A stretch of 64,000 bases of DNA, from positions 1 to 64,000 of the forward strand of contig JBBRQU010000014.1 in NCBI GenBank assembly GCA_038225855.1. The letters are read 5' to 3'. Within the stretch, counting starts at the first letter, position 1; every line of letters begins with the position of its first letter. Origin of the DNA: CAHJXF01 sp038225855 (lineage in GTDB: Bacteria > Pseudomonadota > Gammaproteobacteria > Burkholderiales > Burkholderiaceae_D). The notes under the pieces are model-generated. The model was not told the origin of the DNA and ran no database searches. It saw nothing but the letters and a program-made list of their open reading frames with translations. Of the stretch, positions 17,030 through 25,101 are shown in pieces. Made by a program: the position numbers and the translations under genes.

Positions 17030-17215
17030 CGCGAGGGCGCGCGCCGGCTCATTCGCCTGACCGGAAAAAAGGAAGTTAACTTGCTAAAAGTTCTGAGCAG
17101 CAAAAACTAAGGATGCATCGGCGCGACAAAGACTGAGCCACGATCAGGTCCGATCGGCGGACGCGTGTCATTCATCTTTGGAGCGAAGCATGAATAACGG
17201 AACCCCGAGTCGTTC

Positions 17216-17230
17216 GCGTGCGTGCGTGCG
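17216..17230 (+). repeat. Short GCGT tetranucleotide tract at a lipoprotein gene start
   Basis: Three full GCGT units and a partial fourth lie between the best start codon (ATG 17190, GGAG 7 bases upstream) and the lipoprotein reading frame. The ATG is out of frame by one base; loss of one unit would restore it. See the cytochrome gene entry. Confidence 0.6.
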
Positions 17231-18834
17231 CTGTCGCCGTCATTCTTTTTTCAGGGCTGATGGGATGCGGCGGCCACGATGACGGTTCGCCTAGCCCTTC
17301 GGACTCCGGGTCCGACGGCCCCGTCTCGCTGGAACAACCGGTAGTTCATCAAGCCGGAAATCCCGCAGCGGGCCAAGTGGTTTTTCGCTTCGAGACGTTC
17401 GGCAATGAACGCTTCTGGACCGACGCCCTCAAGTTGCAGCAAGGCATGATCGCGACCGGCATGACGCCGCTCAGAGCGTTGCGGGAGTTGGGTCTGAGCG
17501 TCGACATCGAGATGCTAGACAGTGCGACCCAGGCGACGCTGATCGCGGAATCGAAAACCGATTTGACGCCGGCCAACGCACCCACGCTCAACAGTTCCGC
17601 AGCGTTGATCAAGTTGATCAATGCCAATTCGGTGATCGGCCTGGTCGTCAAGGATTCCAACAACGACGGCATGCTCGACATCACCAAAGGGGACAAGACC
17701 GGCGCGAGTTGCGCGTTGTGCCACACGGCCTCCGACCGCTCGGTGCTCAGCGTCGCCAATGCCGGCGCCATCGGCAAGCGACTCGATGGACGCGCGGCCC
17801 ACAACCTGAACTTCGGCACGCTGGTGGCCACGGGACTGAACTCTCGAGCCTACTACCCGGTGCTGCAACTCGCGCTGAATGCCAACGGCGGCAAGACCCT
17901 GGGACGCGCGCCCACCGGGCTGACGCCTTTGTCGACCGAAGCCGAGGTCGATGCTTACCTGAGCAACCCCGCATACTATCCAGTCGGTATGTTCGACGAC
18001 ACGCCCGACGACAACGGCGATCCGATGCACAACTCGGCGCTGTTCCGCACCGACCTGGCCGCGCCCTGGGGTACGGAAGGCGGCATCGCCAGGCTCGACA
18101 ACTTCAGCAACCTCGTCTATACCGCGCTGCTCGATCCCACCAATCTCACCACTGCCGGCGGCCGCGCTTTTCTGGTCAAGCTGGGCGGGGCGGCTGCGGG
18201 CAACGAGATCGTCGATGGATATATCCAGGTGCTGGCTGCGACCGGCGTCACCGGCTATCCGTACATCCAGGCCGCTGCGAGCCCGTTGGCAGGCACCGAA
18301 GACGCACCCCTGGGCAACCGCGTCGACAACACCAAACTGATCGACATGAACGGCTACCTGAACAGCCTGCAGGCGCCGGCCGGGGTGGTGGCCGACGCAG
18401 CCGCCGGCGTGCGAGGGCGCGTGCTCTTTCGCACCAACTGCACCTCGTGCCACAACGTCGATCAGGGCAAGGCGGTGCCAGCCTTCACCGTGCCGATGAA
18501 GACCATCTTCCCCGGCGACAATCCGGTCGTGCTGCTGGCGATGCGCGTGCCACCGTTGAACCCGATCCTCAATACGGTCGAGAACATTTTCGACGACAAG
18601 ATGGCGGTCGTGAATGCCAGCATGCGTGGTGGCATTCGCGGCACCGTCTTGCCGTTGCTGCTCGACCTGGCGCGCAAGCCCAACTTTCTGCACGACAATT
18701 CGGTGCCGAATCTGGACACGCTGCTCAATCCAAGCCGCGGGCCGCTCGCCCCGCATCCGTTCTACTTCTCCGACACGGCACAGCGGGCGGACATGATCGA
18801 GTTTCTGCGCGGGCTGGACACCAACAGCCATTGA
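17218..18834 (+). CDS. Diheme c-type cytochrome lipoprotein, start region possibly frameshifted
   Basis: The open frame gives 538 aa from the GTG at 17218. A lipobox LMGC lies at residues 14-17, after a short hydrophobic stretch, followed by a Ser/Asp-rich linker. Two heme motifs are present, CALCH (near residue 165) and CTSCH (near residue 402), so this is a periplasmic, membrane-anchored electron-transfer protein. The arrangement recalls MauG/peroxidase-related or RoxA-like diheme proteins, but no family is certain. The GTG start has no Shine-Dalgarno and gives no positively charged n-region. The ATG at 17190, with a good ribosome site, would give MNNGTPSRSRA before the same hydrophobic core if one GCGT unit were removed. 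An AT-richer region at 17070-17130 probably holds the promoter. Confidence 0.75.
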   Translation: MRACAVAVILFSGLMGCGGHDDGSPSPSDSGSDGPVSLEQPVVHQAGNPAAGQVVFRFETFGNERFWTDALKLQQGMIATGMTPLRALRELGLSVDIEMLDSATQATLIAESKTDLTPANAPTLNSSAALIKLINANSVIGLVVKDSNNDGMLDITKGDKTGASCALCHTASDRSVLSVANAGAIGKRLDGRAAHNLNFGTLVATGLNSRAYYPVLQLALNANGGKTLGRAPTGLTPLSTEAEVDAYLSNPAYYPVGMFDDTPDDNGDPMHNSALFRTDLAAPWGTEGGIARLDNFSNLVYTALLDPTNLTTAGGRAFLVKLGGAAAGNEIVDGYIQVLAATGVTGYPYIQAAASPLAGTEDAPLGNRVDNTKLIDMNGYLNSLQAPAGVVADAAAGVRGRVLFRTNCTSCHNVDQGKAVPAFTVPMKTIFPGDNPVVLLAMRVPPLNPILNTVENIFDDKMAVVNASMRGGIRGTVLPLLLDLARKPNFLHDNSVPNLDTLLNPSRGPLAPHPFYFSDTAQRADMIEFLRGLDTNSH

Positions 18835-18848
18835 ATGGGGGCCGCGGC

Positions 18849-19472
18849 TCAAGCATTGACGGCCGCGGGCGTGTGCCGCAAGTCGCGCATCAGCCGCTGC
18901 ACGATCAGGCGAATCAGAAAGAATCCGAGTTTGGGGTTCTGGTAATAAAGAAGATAGATCGCTTCGTCGGACATCGTGTAGCAGACGCAGGCCGTGTCGC
19001 ATACGACGGTCGCCGTGCGCTTTCGATCTGCGGAAAACAGGCCGATTTCGCCGACCAGGTCGCCCGGGCCCAGGGTTTGATTGATTTCCTCGATGCGAAC
19101 GGTTCCGCTGCGGATATAAATCAATTGATGCGCCATATCTCCCTTCTTGAATAAAACGGTTTCCGCCGCGAATTTCTTTTTCTTCATGTACGGCAGCAGC
19201 CAATCCTTCAGAGGCGTATCGGCGTTGGCCTGTTCGAGCGCCTTGAGCAGCCGCTGCAAGTCCCACAGTCGATAAGTGTTCACGCACAGCAACGCGACTT
19301 GCAGGATGACATTCAACCAGTCGCCCGTCAGGGTCGTGTGTACGATGAACAGGCTGTTGGCGGCCACCGCGAGGACGCGCAACGGGATCATCCGCTTCAT
19401 CAGGTTGCTGGACACGGTGAGCACCGCGCCTATCCCTCCGAAGAAGAGGGCGACTTCGAATTGGGTCAGCAT
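18849..19472 (-). CDS. Membrane protein with C-terminal cyclic-nucleotide-binding domain
   Basis: The product is 207 aa. Residues about 5-70 form two or three membrane helices, ending NTYRLWDL. The rest is a cNMP-binding domain with the phosphate cassette GDLVGEIGLFSADRKRTATV, in which the Glu and Arg that contact cyclic nucleotide are kept. There is no DNA-binding or catalytic domain, so it is a membrane receptor of unknown output. It is head to head with cyclase gene 2 across about 200 bases and 12 bases from the end of the cytochrome gene. The start at 19472 has GGAG 5 bases upstream. The helices-plus-cNMP layout resembles Popeye-domain proteins, but homology is not claimed. Confidence 0.82.
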   Translation of the reverse strand: MLTQFEVALFFGGIGAVLTVSSNLMKRMIPLRVLAVAANSLFIVHTTLTGDWLNVILQVALLCVNTYRLWDLQRLLKALEQANADTPLKDWLLPYMKKKKFAAETVLFKKGDMAHQLIYIRSGTVRIEEINQTLGPGDLVGEIGLFSADRKRTATVVCDTACVCYTMSDEAIYLLYYQNPKLGFFLIRLIVQRLMRDLRHTPAAVNA

Positions 19473-19675
19473 CGAAACTCCATCGGGCAAGCGGATTGAA
19501 GGAAGCCGGTCTTCACGTGCGGGCTGCGGGGACGCACCTCTGACTCGATTTGATAGCATACTTTTCGGGCCGTCGGCACGCGCGAAGCGGCTTCGCCGCT
19601 GTATCCTCGCGCGCAGAACAGTGAGCGCAATTGCCGACGGCATGCGCCGGAACCCACCACAGGTGATGTCGCGTC

Positions 19676-22600
19676 ATGCAAGCGACCCTCGAACAACTCG
19701 AAGCCGCGATCGTTGCGCTGGAAGCGCAGCGCGCAATTCTGGGCGACGCGACCGTCGATGCCGCTCTCGGGCCGATGCACGACAAGCTCGCGATGCTGCG
19801 TTCACAGACCCGCAGCCAGCAACAACAATTGAAGGCGGTGTCGGTGTTGTTCGCCGACATCGTCGGCTCGACGGCGATGAGCCGCGAGCTCGATCCCGAG
19901 GACATCCACGCGATCGTCGATGGCGCGCTCGCGCGCTTCTCGGCGCTCGTCATCGCCCACCAGGGTCGCGTGATGCAGTACGCCGGCGACAGCATGCTCG
20001 CGGCCTTCGGCGCCGACGAAGCGCATGAGGACGACGCCGAGAACGCGGTGCATGCGGGACTCGCGGTCCTCGAAGAAGCCAGGCGAATCGCGAGCGAGGT
20101 CGAAGTCGAGCATCGCCTCTGCGGCTTCAACGTCCGTGTCGGCGTCAACACCGGTCCGGTGCTGCTCGGCGGCGGCGTCGACGACGAAGGCAGCATTCGC
20201 GGCATCACCGTCAACATCGCCGCGCGCATGGAACAGAGCGCGCCCGAAGGCGGGCTGCGCATCAGCCACGACACCTATCGACATGTGCGCGGCGTATTCG
20301 ACGTCGAGGAGCAGCCGGCGATCGTCGTCAAGGGCGTGGCGGAGCCGCTGCGCAGCTATCTCGTGCAGCGTGCCAAGCCGCGCGCATTCCGCATCGCCAG
20401 TCGCGGCGTCGAAGGCATCGAGTGCCCGATGGTCGGGCGCGACGTCGAGCTCAAGCGTCTCACCGACGCCTTCGAGGACGCGATCGCCGACTCGGCGTTG
20501 TCGCTGATCACGGTCGTCGGCGACGCGGGCATCGGCAAGACGCGGCTGCTGCTCGAATTCAGCAACTGGGTCGAACTGCAGCCGCAGAAAGCCTGGGTCT
20601 TTCAGGGCCGCGCGCAGACGCACGGCGAGCTGCTGCCGTATGGCGTTGTGCACGACGTATTCTGCTGGCGCCTGCAGATCGACGACAGCGACTCGCTGCC
20701 GGAGGCGCGCAAGAAGCTGGTCGACGCGCTCACCCCGATCTTCGGCGACAGCGCCGAAGAGCAGGCCGCGCTGCTCGGTCAGTTGATCGGCCTGGATTTC
20801 ACGGGGAGCCCGTTCATCGCCGGCATCCTCGGCGACCCCAAGCAGATTCGCGACCGCGCCTTTCACGCGGCGGCTCAATATTTCCGGCGGATTGCACAGA
20901 GCGCGCCGATCTCGATGCTGCTCGAGGATCTCCACTGGGCCGACGAAGGGTCGCTCGATTTCGTCAATCACATCGCGCAGAGTTGCCGCGATCTGCCGAT
21001 GCAGATCCTGTGCGCAGCGCGCCCGTCGCTGTTCGAGCGCCGACCGCTATGGGGAAGCGGCCAGCGCAACCACGAGCGCATCGATCTGGCGCCGCTCGCC
21101 AAGCGCAGCAGCCGCGAACTCGCCGATGCGCTTCTGCAAAGGATCGAGCAGCCTTACGCGATTCTTCGCGAACTGATCACCGGCGGCGCCGAGGGCAATC
21201 CCTTCTACATGGAGGAGTTGACCAAGATGCTGATCGACGACGGCGTCATCGTGACCGGCGCCGATCGATGGCAAGTCGTTCCCGAGCGATTGGCCAAGGT
21301 TCACGTGCCGCCGACCCTGGTCGGGGTGCTGCAGGCGCGTCTCGATGCCCTGCCCGCAGAAGAGCGCACGGCGCTGCAGTGCGCAGCCGTCGTGGGCCAT
21401 GTGTTCTGGAACGGCGCGATGGCGCACATCGACCCGGAGTCGGTCAATGCGCTGCAGGGACTGATGGCGCGCGAACTGATTTACGGGCGCGAGACCACGG
21501 CCTTCGAAGGCGCGCGCGAGTTCGTCTTCAAGCATCACGTGCTGCATCAGGTGACGTACGACAGCGTTCTCAAGCGCCACAAGCGCGAACATCACCGCCT
21601 CGTCGCCGAATGGCTGGTCGAGCAAAGTGGCGAGCGCATCGCCGAGTACTACGCTTTGATCGCCGACCACTTCGAGAAGGCCGGCGATGCCACGCATGCG
21701 GCGCGCTACCTGCGTCTGGCGGGCGATGACGCGGTCAAGGCGTATGCCAACGAAGCGGCCCTCGACCACCTCGGACGCGCGCTTCTACTCACACCCGAGA
21801 GCGACGCCGAAACCCGCTTCGCGTTATTGCTCGCACGCAGCGAGGTCCTGTTTCGCAAGGGCCTTCGAGCCGAGCATCTCGCGGATGCGCAACAACTCAC
21901 TGCCATTGCCGAGAGCCTCGATGACGGCGCAAGGCGTGCCCATGCGGCGGGCGAGCTGACGCGACACGCGTTCGGCGTTGCCGACTATCCGCTTGCAGTG
22001 AGCCTCGGCTCGCGCGCGGTGGCGTGGGCCCAGGCGGCCGGCGTGCCGGATGCGGGATTGCGCGCGCACAGCAACTGGGTCAACGGGCTGCGCATGCTGG
22101 GCGATCACTCGGCGGCTCTGATCGAGGCCGAGGGTCTGCTCGCCTCCGCACAGGCGCTTGGAAACACCGCCGCCTATCTGCGCGCGATGTCGCTCATTTG
22201 CGGGCTCGCGACCGATCAGGGACGCTATGACGCGGCGCGCGACTATGGTCGGCGCGGCCTCGCCCTGGCTCGCGAGACGGGAAACCGCACCGCCGAGGCG
22301 ATCGCCCTGGCATCGATCGGAGACATCGAGCGCATCTTCGGAAACTATGCCGAGGCCGTTGCGATGGCCGAGGCATCCCTGCGCCTGTATCGCGACATCG
22401 GATTCCCGAGGTTCGAAGCACTGACGCACATGAACGTCGCCACCGCGATGCGACTCCAGGGTGATCCGGGCGGCGCACTGGAGTCCGCCTTGCGGGGTCT
22501 CGCGATGGCGCGCGAGACCGACAACGCCGATCTGCGCGCGGCGGGCGCCAATGTCGCGGCCGACGTGTACTGCGCAATGGGCAACCTGTCCGAAGCCGCG

Positions 22601-23008
22601 AACCTGCACGCGGAGGCGCTGGTTCTTTTCCGCGAAGTGGGGCGCGCGACGATGGCGCTCGAAGCGCTGGTCGGCCTCGCGCGCGTTGACCGCGCGTCAG
22701 GCAGGCTCGACAAGGCGCTCGCGCATGTCGGCGAAGTCCTGGCGCATTTCCATTCCGGCGGGACCGTGGAAGGCGCGGAAGATCCGCTCGCAATCTACCG
22801 CACGTGCTACGAGATCTTGAAGGAGGCGAATGCGCCGCGAGCCGACGAGCTTCTCGACGACGGCCACGCGTTATTGATGAAGCGCGCCGAACTGCTCGAC
22901 GAAGCCGAGCGCGAGGGTTTCCTTCATCGTGTGCCTTCGCATCGCGCGATCGTCAGCGCCTACGAGTCGCGCGAGTCCATGCGGGCTCGCGTCGAGACGG
23001 TCGCGTAA
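19676..23008 (+). CDS. Class III nucleotide cyclase with AAA/NACHT-like ATPase and TPR repeats (paralogue 2)
   Basis: The product is 1110 aa with the same layout as the protein at 6194-9568 and similarity along its whole length: helical prefix (about 5-40), cyclase domain (about 52-220; metal ligands Asp61 and the Asp of YAGDSMLAAFG; transition-state Asn/Arg in VNIAARM), AAA_16-type ATPase (P-loop GDAGIGKTR with K288), and TPR repeats from about 680. The substrate-selecting positions are again Gln and Ser. Unlike paralogue 1 the P-loop is canonical. It is divergent from the cyclic-nucleotide-binding membrane protein, a likely receptor for its product. Confidence 0.88.
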   Translation: MQATLEQLEAAIVALEAQRAILGDATVDAALGPMHDKLAMLRSQTRSQQQQLKAVSVLFADIVGSTAMSRELDPEDIHAIVDGALARFSALVIAHQGRVMQYAGDSMLAAFGADEAHEDDAENAVHAGLAVLEEARRIASEVEVEHRLCGFNVRVGVNTGPVLLGGGVDDEGSIRGITVNIAARMEQSAPEGGLRISHDTYRHVRGVFDVEEQPAIVVKGVAEPLRSYLVQRAKPRAFRIASRGVEGIECPMVGRDVELKRLTDAFEDAIADSALSLITVVGDAGIGKTRLLLEFSNWVELQPQKAWVFQGRAQTHGELLPYGVVHDVFCWRLQIDDSDSLPEARKKLVDALTPIFGDSAEEQAALLGQLIGLDFTGSPFIAGILGDPKQIRDRAFHAAAQYFRRIAQSAPISMLLEDLHWADEGSLDFVNHIAQSCRDLPMQILCAARPSLFERRPLWGSGQRNHERIDLAPLAKRSSRELADALLQRIEQPYAILRELITGGAEGNPFYMEELTKMLIDDGVIVTGADRWQVVPERLAKVHVPPTLVGVLQARLDALPAEERTALQCAAVVGHVFWNGAMAHIDPESVNALQGLMARELIYGRETTAFEGAREFVFKHHVLHQVTYDSVLKRHKREHHRLVAEWLVEQSGERIAEYYALIADHFEKAGDATHAARYLRLAGDDAVKAYANEAALDHLGRALLLTPESDAETRFALLLARSEVLFRKGLRAEHLADAQQLTAIAESLDDGARRAHAAGELTRHAFGVADYPLAVSLGSRAVAWAQAAGVPDAGLRAHSNWVNGLRMLGDHSAALIEAEGLLASAQALGNTAAYLRAMSLICGLATDQGRYDAARDYGRRGLALARETGNRTAEAIALASIGDIERIFGNYAEAVAMAEASLRLYRDIGFPRFEALTHMNVATAMRLQGDPGGALESALRGLAMARETDNADLRAAGANVAADVYCAMGNLSEAANLHAEALVLFREVGRATMALEALVGLARVDRASGRLDKALAHVGEVLAHFHSGGTVEGAEDPLAIYRTCYEILKEANAPRADELLDDGHALLMKRAELLDEAEREGFLHRVPSHRAIVSAYESRESMRARVETVA

Positions 23009-23031
23009 ACCAGGCGGTCGCCTGACGAGAC

Positions 23032-23286
23032 TCAATGCGCCGCATCGGGACGCGTTCCCTGCGCCGACTCGTCGGCGCTCCAAACTTCCGCCGGGCGGGT
23101 CCGGCTCGCATCCCTCGCGGGCGACGCGACGACCGCGTGGGCCGAAGAAACCGCCGACCACTGCGTGCCATCGAATGAGTCGTCGCTCATCGTCAATCCG
23201 AGCGCGCCGAAGAGGGCAGCGACCACGAGGGTCATGACCGCGAGTACGTTGCCGTTTGCATCGCGAATGAAACGATAGCTTTTCAT
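23032..23286 (-). CDS. Small single-helix membrane protein of unknown function
   Basis: The product is 84 aa, beginning MKSYRFIRDANGN with a strong GGAGG 7 bases upstream of the ATG at 23286. One hydrophobic segment (about 14-32, VLAVMTLVVAALFGALGL) is followed by a polar, Ser/Ala/Asp-rich tail. No domain is recognised. It ends just after cyclase gene 2 on the opposite strand and is divergent from the SRPBCC gene. Confidence 0.65.
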   Translation of the reverse strand: MKSYRFIRDANGNVLAVMTLVVAALFGALGLTMSDDSFDGTQWSAVSSAHAVVASPARDASRTRPAEVWSADESAQGTRPDAAH

Positions 23287-23547
23287 GGGGCGCCTCCGCC
23301 GAATACCGGTACGTGCCGGTGAATTCAGCCTAGATGAACGCTGCCCACGGATAGCCCGCATATTGGCGCGCGATCGCGGCAATATTCACGGGGAGCAACG
23401 ATCGCTGCGGTCGAGGCGACCGAGCGCCATCCGGTCGTTGCGTCGGTGTGGGCGCGCAACTTCGCGTGAGGGCGAGCCGACTGCGCATCTTGTCGTTCGT
23501 CGTCGCCCCGCCTAACATCGTGAGATCACAAAAACAGGGGGACTCAC

Positions 23548-24078
23548 ATGAGGGTCGTCAAACGCATCCTGCTCGCGCTCGTCGCGATCGTCGTCATTCT
23601 CGTCGCGGTCGCCTACGCGTTGCCGTCTCACTACAGCGTGGCGCGCTCGATCGATATCGACGCGCCGCCGTCGAAGATCTATCCGCTGGTTGCCAACACG
23701 CGCGCCTGGAAGCAGTGGTCGGCGTGGAACCGACGCGATCCCGACATGACCATCGTCTATGCCGGCCCCGAATCGGGCGCGGGCGCGCAATGGAAGTGGC
23801 ACAGCAAGAGCGAAGGCGACGGCGAGATGACGTTGACTTCGGCGGCACCCGATCGACGCATCGGCTACCGCTTGTTCTTCCCCGACTTCAACAGCACGGC
23901 GACTGGCGCGATGACGTTCGACCCGATCTCGCCCGGCGCGACGCGCGTGACGTGGACCAATGAAGGCGATCTGGGCAACAACCCGATGATGCGCTGGATG
24001 GGCCTCGCGATGGACAGGATGGTCGGCAACGACTTCGCGACCGGACTCGCCAACCTCAAGACGCTTGCCACGAAATGA
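23548..24078 (+). CDS. SRPBCC-family (polyketide cyclase-like) protein with N-terminal membrane anchor
   Basis: The product is 176 aa. Residues 5-25 are a hydrophobic anchor or uncleaved signal, followed by an SRPBCC/START-like ligand-binding domain (VARSIDIDAPPSKIYPLV, then WSAWNRRDPDM). Such proteins bind small hydrophobic ligands; no substrate is known. A strong GGGGG purine run precedes the ATG. A bidirectional terminator follows it. Confidence 0.8.
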   Translation: MRVVKRILLALVAIVVILVAVAYALPSHYSVARSIDIDAPPSKIYPLVANTRAWKQWSAWNRRDPDMTIVYAGPESGAGAQWKWHSKSEGDGEMTLTSAAPDRRIGYRLFFPDFNSTATGAMTFDPISPGATRVTWTNEGDLGNNPMMRWMGLAMDRMVGNDFATGLANLKTLATK

Positions 24079-24100
24079 AGAAACTGCTCATTGAGAAATG

Positions 24101-24127
24101 AAGAAGCCCCGCAGGGCGGGGCTTCTT
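24101..24127. terminator. Bidirectional intrinsic terminator
   Basis: A 12-bp perfect stem, AAGAAGCCCCGC at 24101-24112 and GCGGGGCTTCTT at 24116-24127 with a three-base loop, sits between the convergent SRPBCC and lipoprotein genes. The A/T-rich stem ends give short U-containing tails in both directions. Confidence 0.8.
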
Positions 24128-24147
24128 CGGTCGCATCCGAGATGCGA

Positions 24148-24381
24148 TCAAGTGCCGGCCGGATCGGCCGGTGCGGGAGCGACGCCGACGGCGCTGCTTT
24201 TCTTCTGTGGATAGTTGATCCACTTGACGAGAACGCCGCGCGTCCTGGCGACGTGGTCGATAGCCGCGACCTTGGCGGTGTCGACATCGTCGTTGTAGGC
24301 GGCGGGGTCCGTGTTGCTTAAAGAAGCGCAGCCACTGATCAATGCGGTGGCGCTTGCTGCGACGATCAATACAATCTTCAT
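24148..24381 (-). CDS. Small lipoprotein of unknown function
   Basis: The product is 77 aa. The signal peptide MKIVLIVAASATALISGC ends in a lipobox with Cys18. The mature part contains AAIDHVARTRGVLVKWINYP, a pattern I associate with short lipoproteins of Burkholderiales; its role is unknown. AAGGAG lies 8 bases upstream of the ATG. The gene is monocistronic, ended by the shared terminator. Confidence 0.75.
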   Translation of the reverse strand: MKIVLIVAASATALISGCASLSNTDPAAYNDDVDTAKVAAIDHVARTRGVLVKWINYPQKKSSAVGVAPAPADPAGT

Positions 24382-24579
24382 GGCCAGACTCCTTGAAGGT
24401 TGCGCGTTCGACGCCGATGGTCTCGATCAGGTGCAAGAACAACACCCCGTCGGTCGCAAGCGTCCGGGACGACGCTCTGCCGCCGAGTATAAGCCTCGCG
24501 TTTGCGCGCGCAAGCACTTTGTCGCCGCTGCACCCAACGACGCGCACGACGACCCGGATGACGACCTGGATGACGCACC

Positions 24580-25074
24580 TCAGCGCTTGGACGACAGCAT
24601 CGTTCCCGTACATTTCGGACTGCCGCAGCGGCACTCGAATTGCTTCTTGAGTTTGGGCGTGTAACGCTCGTCGAGCGTCAGCCCATAGTTGTAGTGCAAC
24701 TCTTCCCCCGCCCCGATATCGCGCAGCGCCGAGATGAAGATGCGTGTGGCGCCCTCGACGTCCACGTTTTCGGCTTCGCAGTTGGGCTCGCACGAGTGAT
24801 TGATCCAGCGCGCCATGTTGCCGTTCACGTTCGCGTCGATCACGGTGTCGTCGTCGATGCTGAAGTAGAAGGTGTGAAAGGGCTGTGCGGGATCGTGCGG
24901 ATGGCGGCGCAACGCTTCCGGCCAGCCGATGCGCGCGCCCCGGTATTCGCAGATGCGCTCGCCGGCCGCGATGTCGCGCGCGGCGACGACGCCGCGGCCG
25001 TGGATCGTCGAGTTGCGGACGATCGCCTTGGCGCGCCGCGTGTTCGGGGTTGCATTCTTCAATGTTTTTTTCAT
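24580..25074 (-). CDS. SET-domain protein-lysine methyltransferase
   Basis: The product is 164 aa, almost entirely a SET domain. Visible motifs are IHGRGVVAARDIAAGE at the start, the S-adenosylmethionine/knot motif WINHSCEPNC near residue 90, and the catalytic-Tyr region LHYNYGLT. A post-SET zinc motif CRCGSPKC lies near the C terminus. It should methylate lysine on an unidentified protein. It lies 27 bases downstream of the spermidine-synthase-like gene on the same strand and may share its transcript. Confidence 0.88.
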   Translation of the reverse strand: MKKTLKNATPNTRRAKAIVRNSTIHGRGVVAARDIAAGERICEYRGARIGWPEALRRHPHDPAQPFHTFYFSIDDDTVIDANVNGNMARWINHSCEPNCEAENVDVEGATRIFISALRDIGAGEELHYNYGLTLDERYTPKLKKQFECRCGSPKCTGTMLSSKR

Positions 25075-25101
25075 GAGGTTCGTTGGCGCGTCCGAGGTTT
25101 T

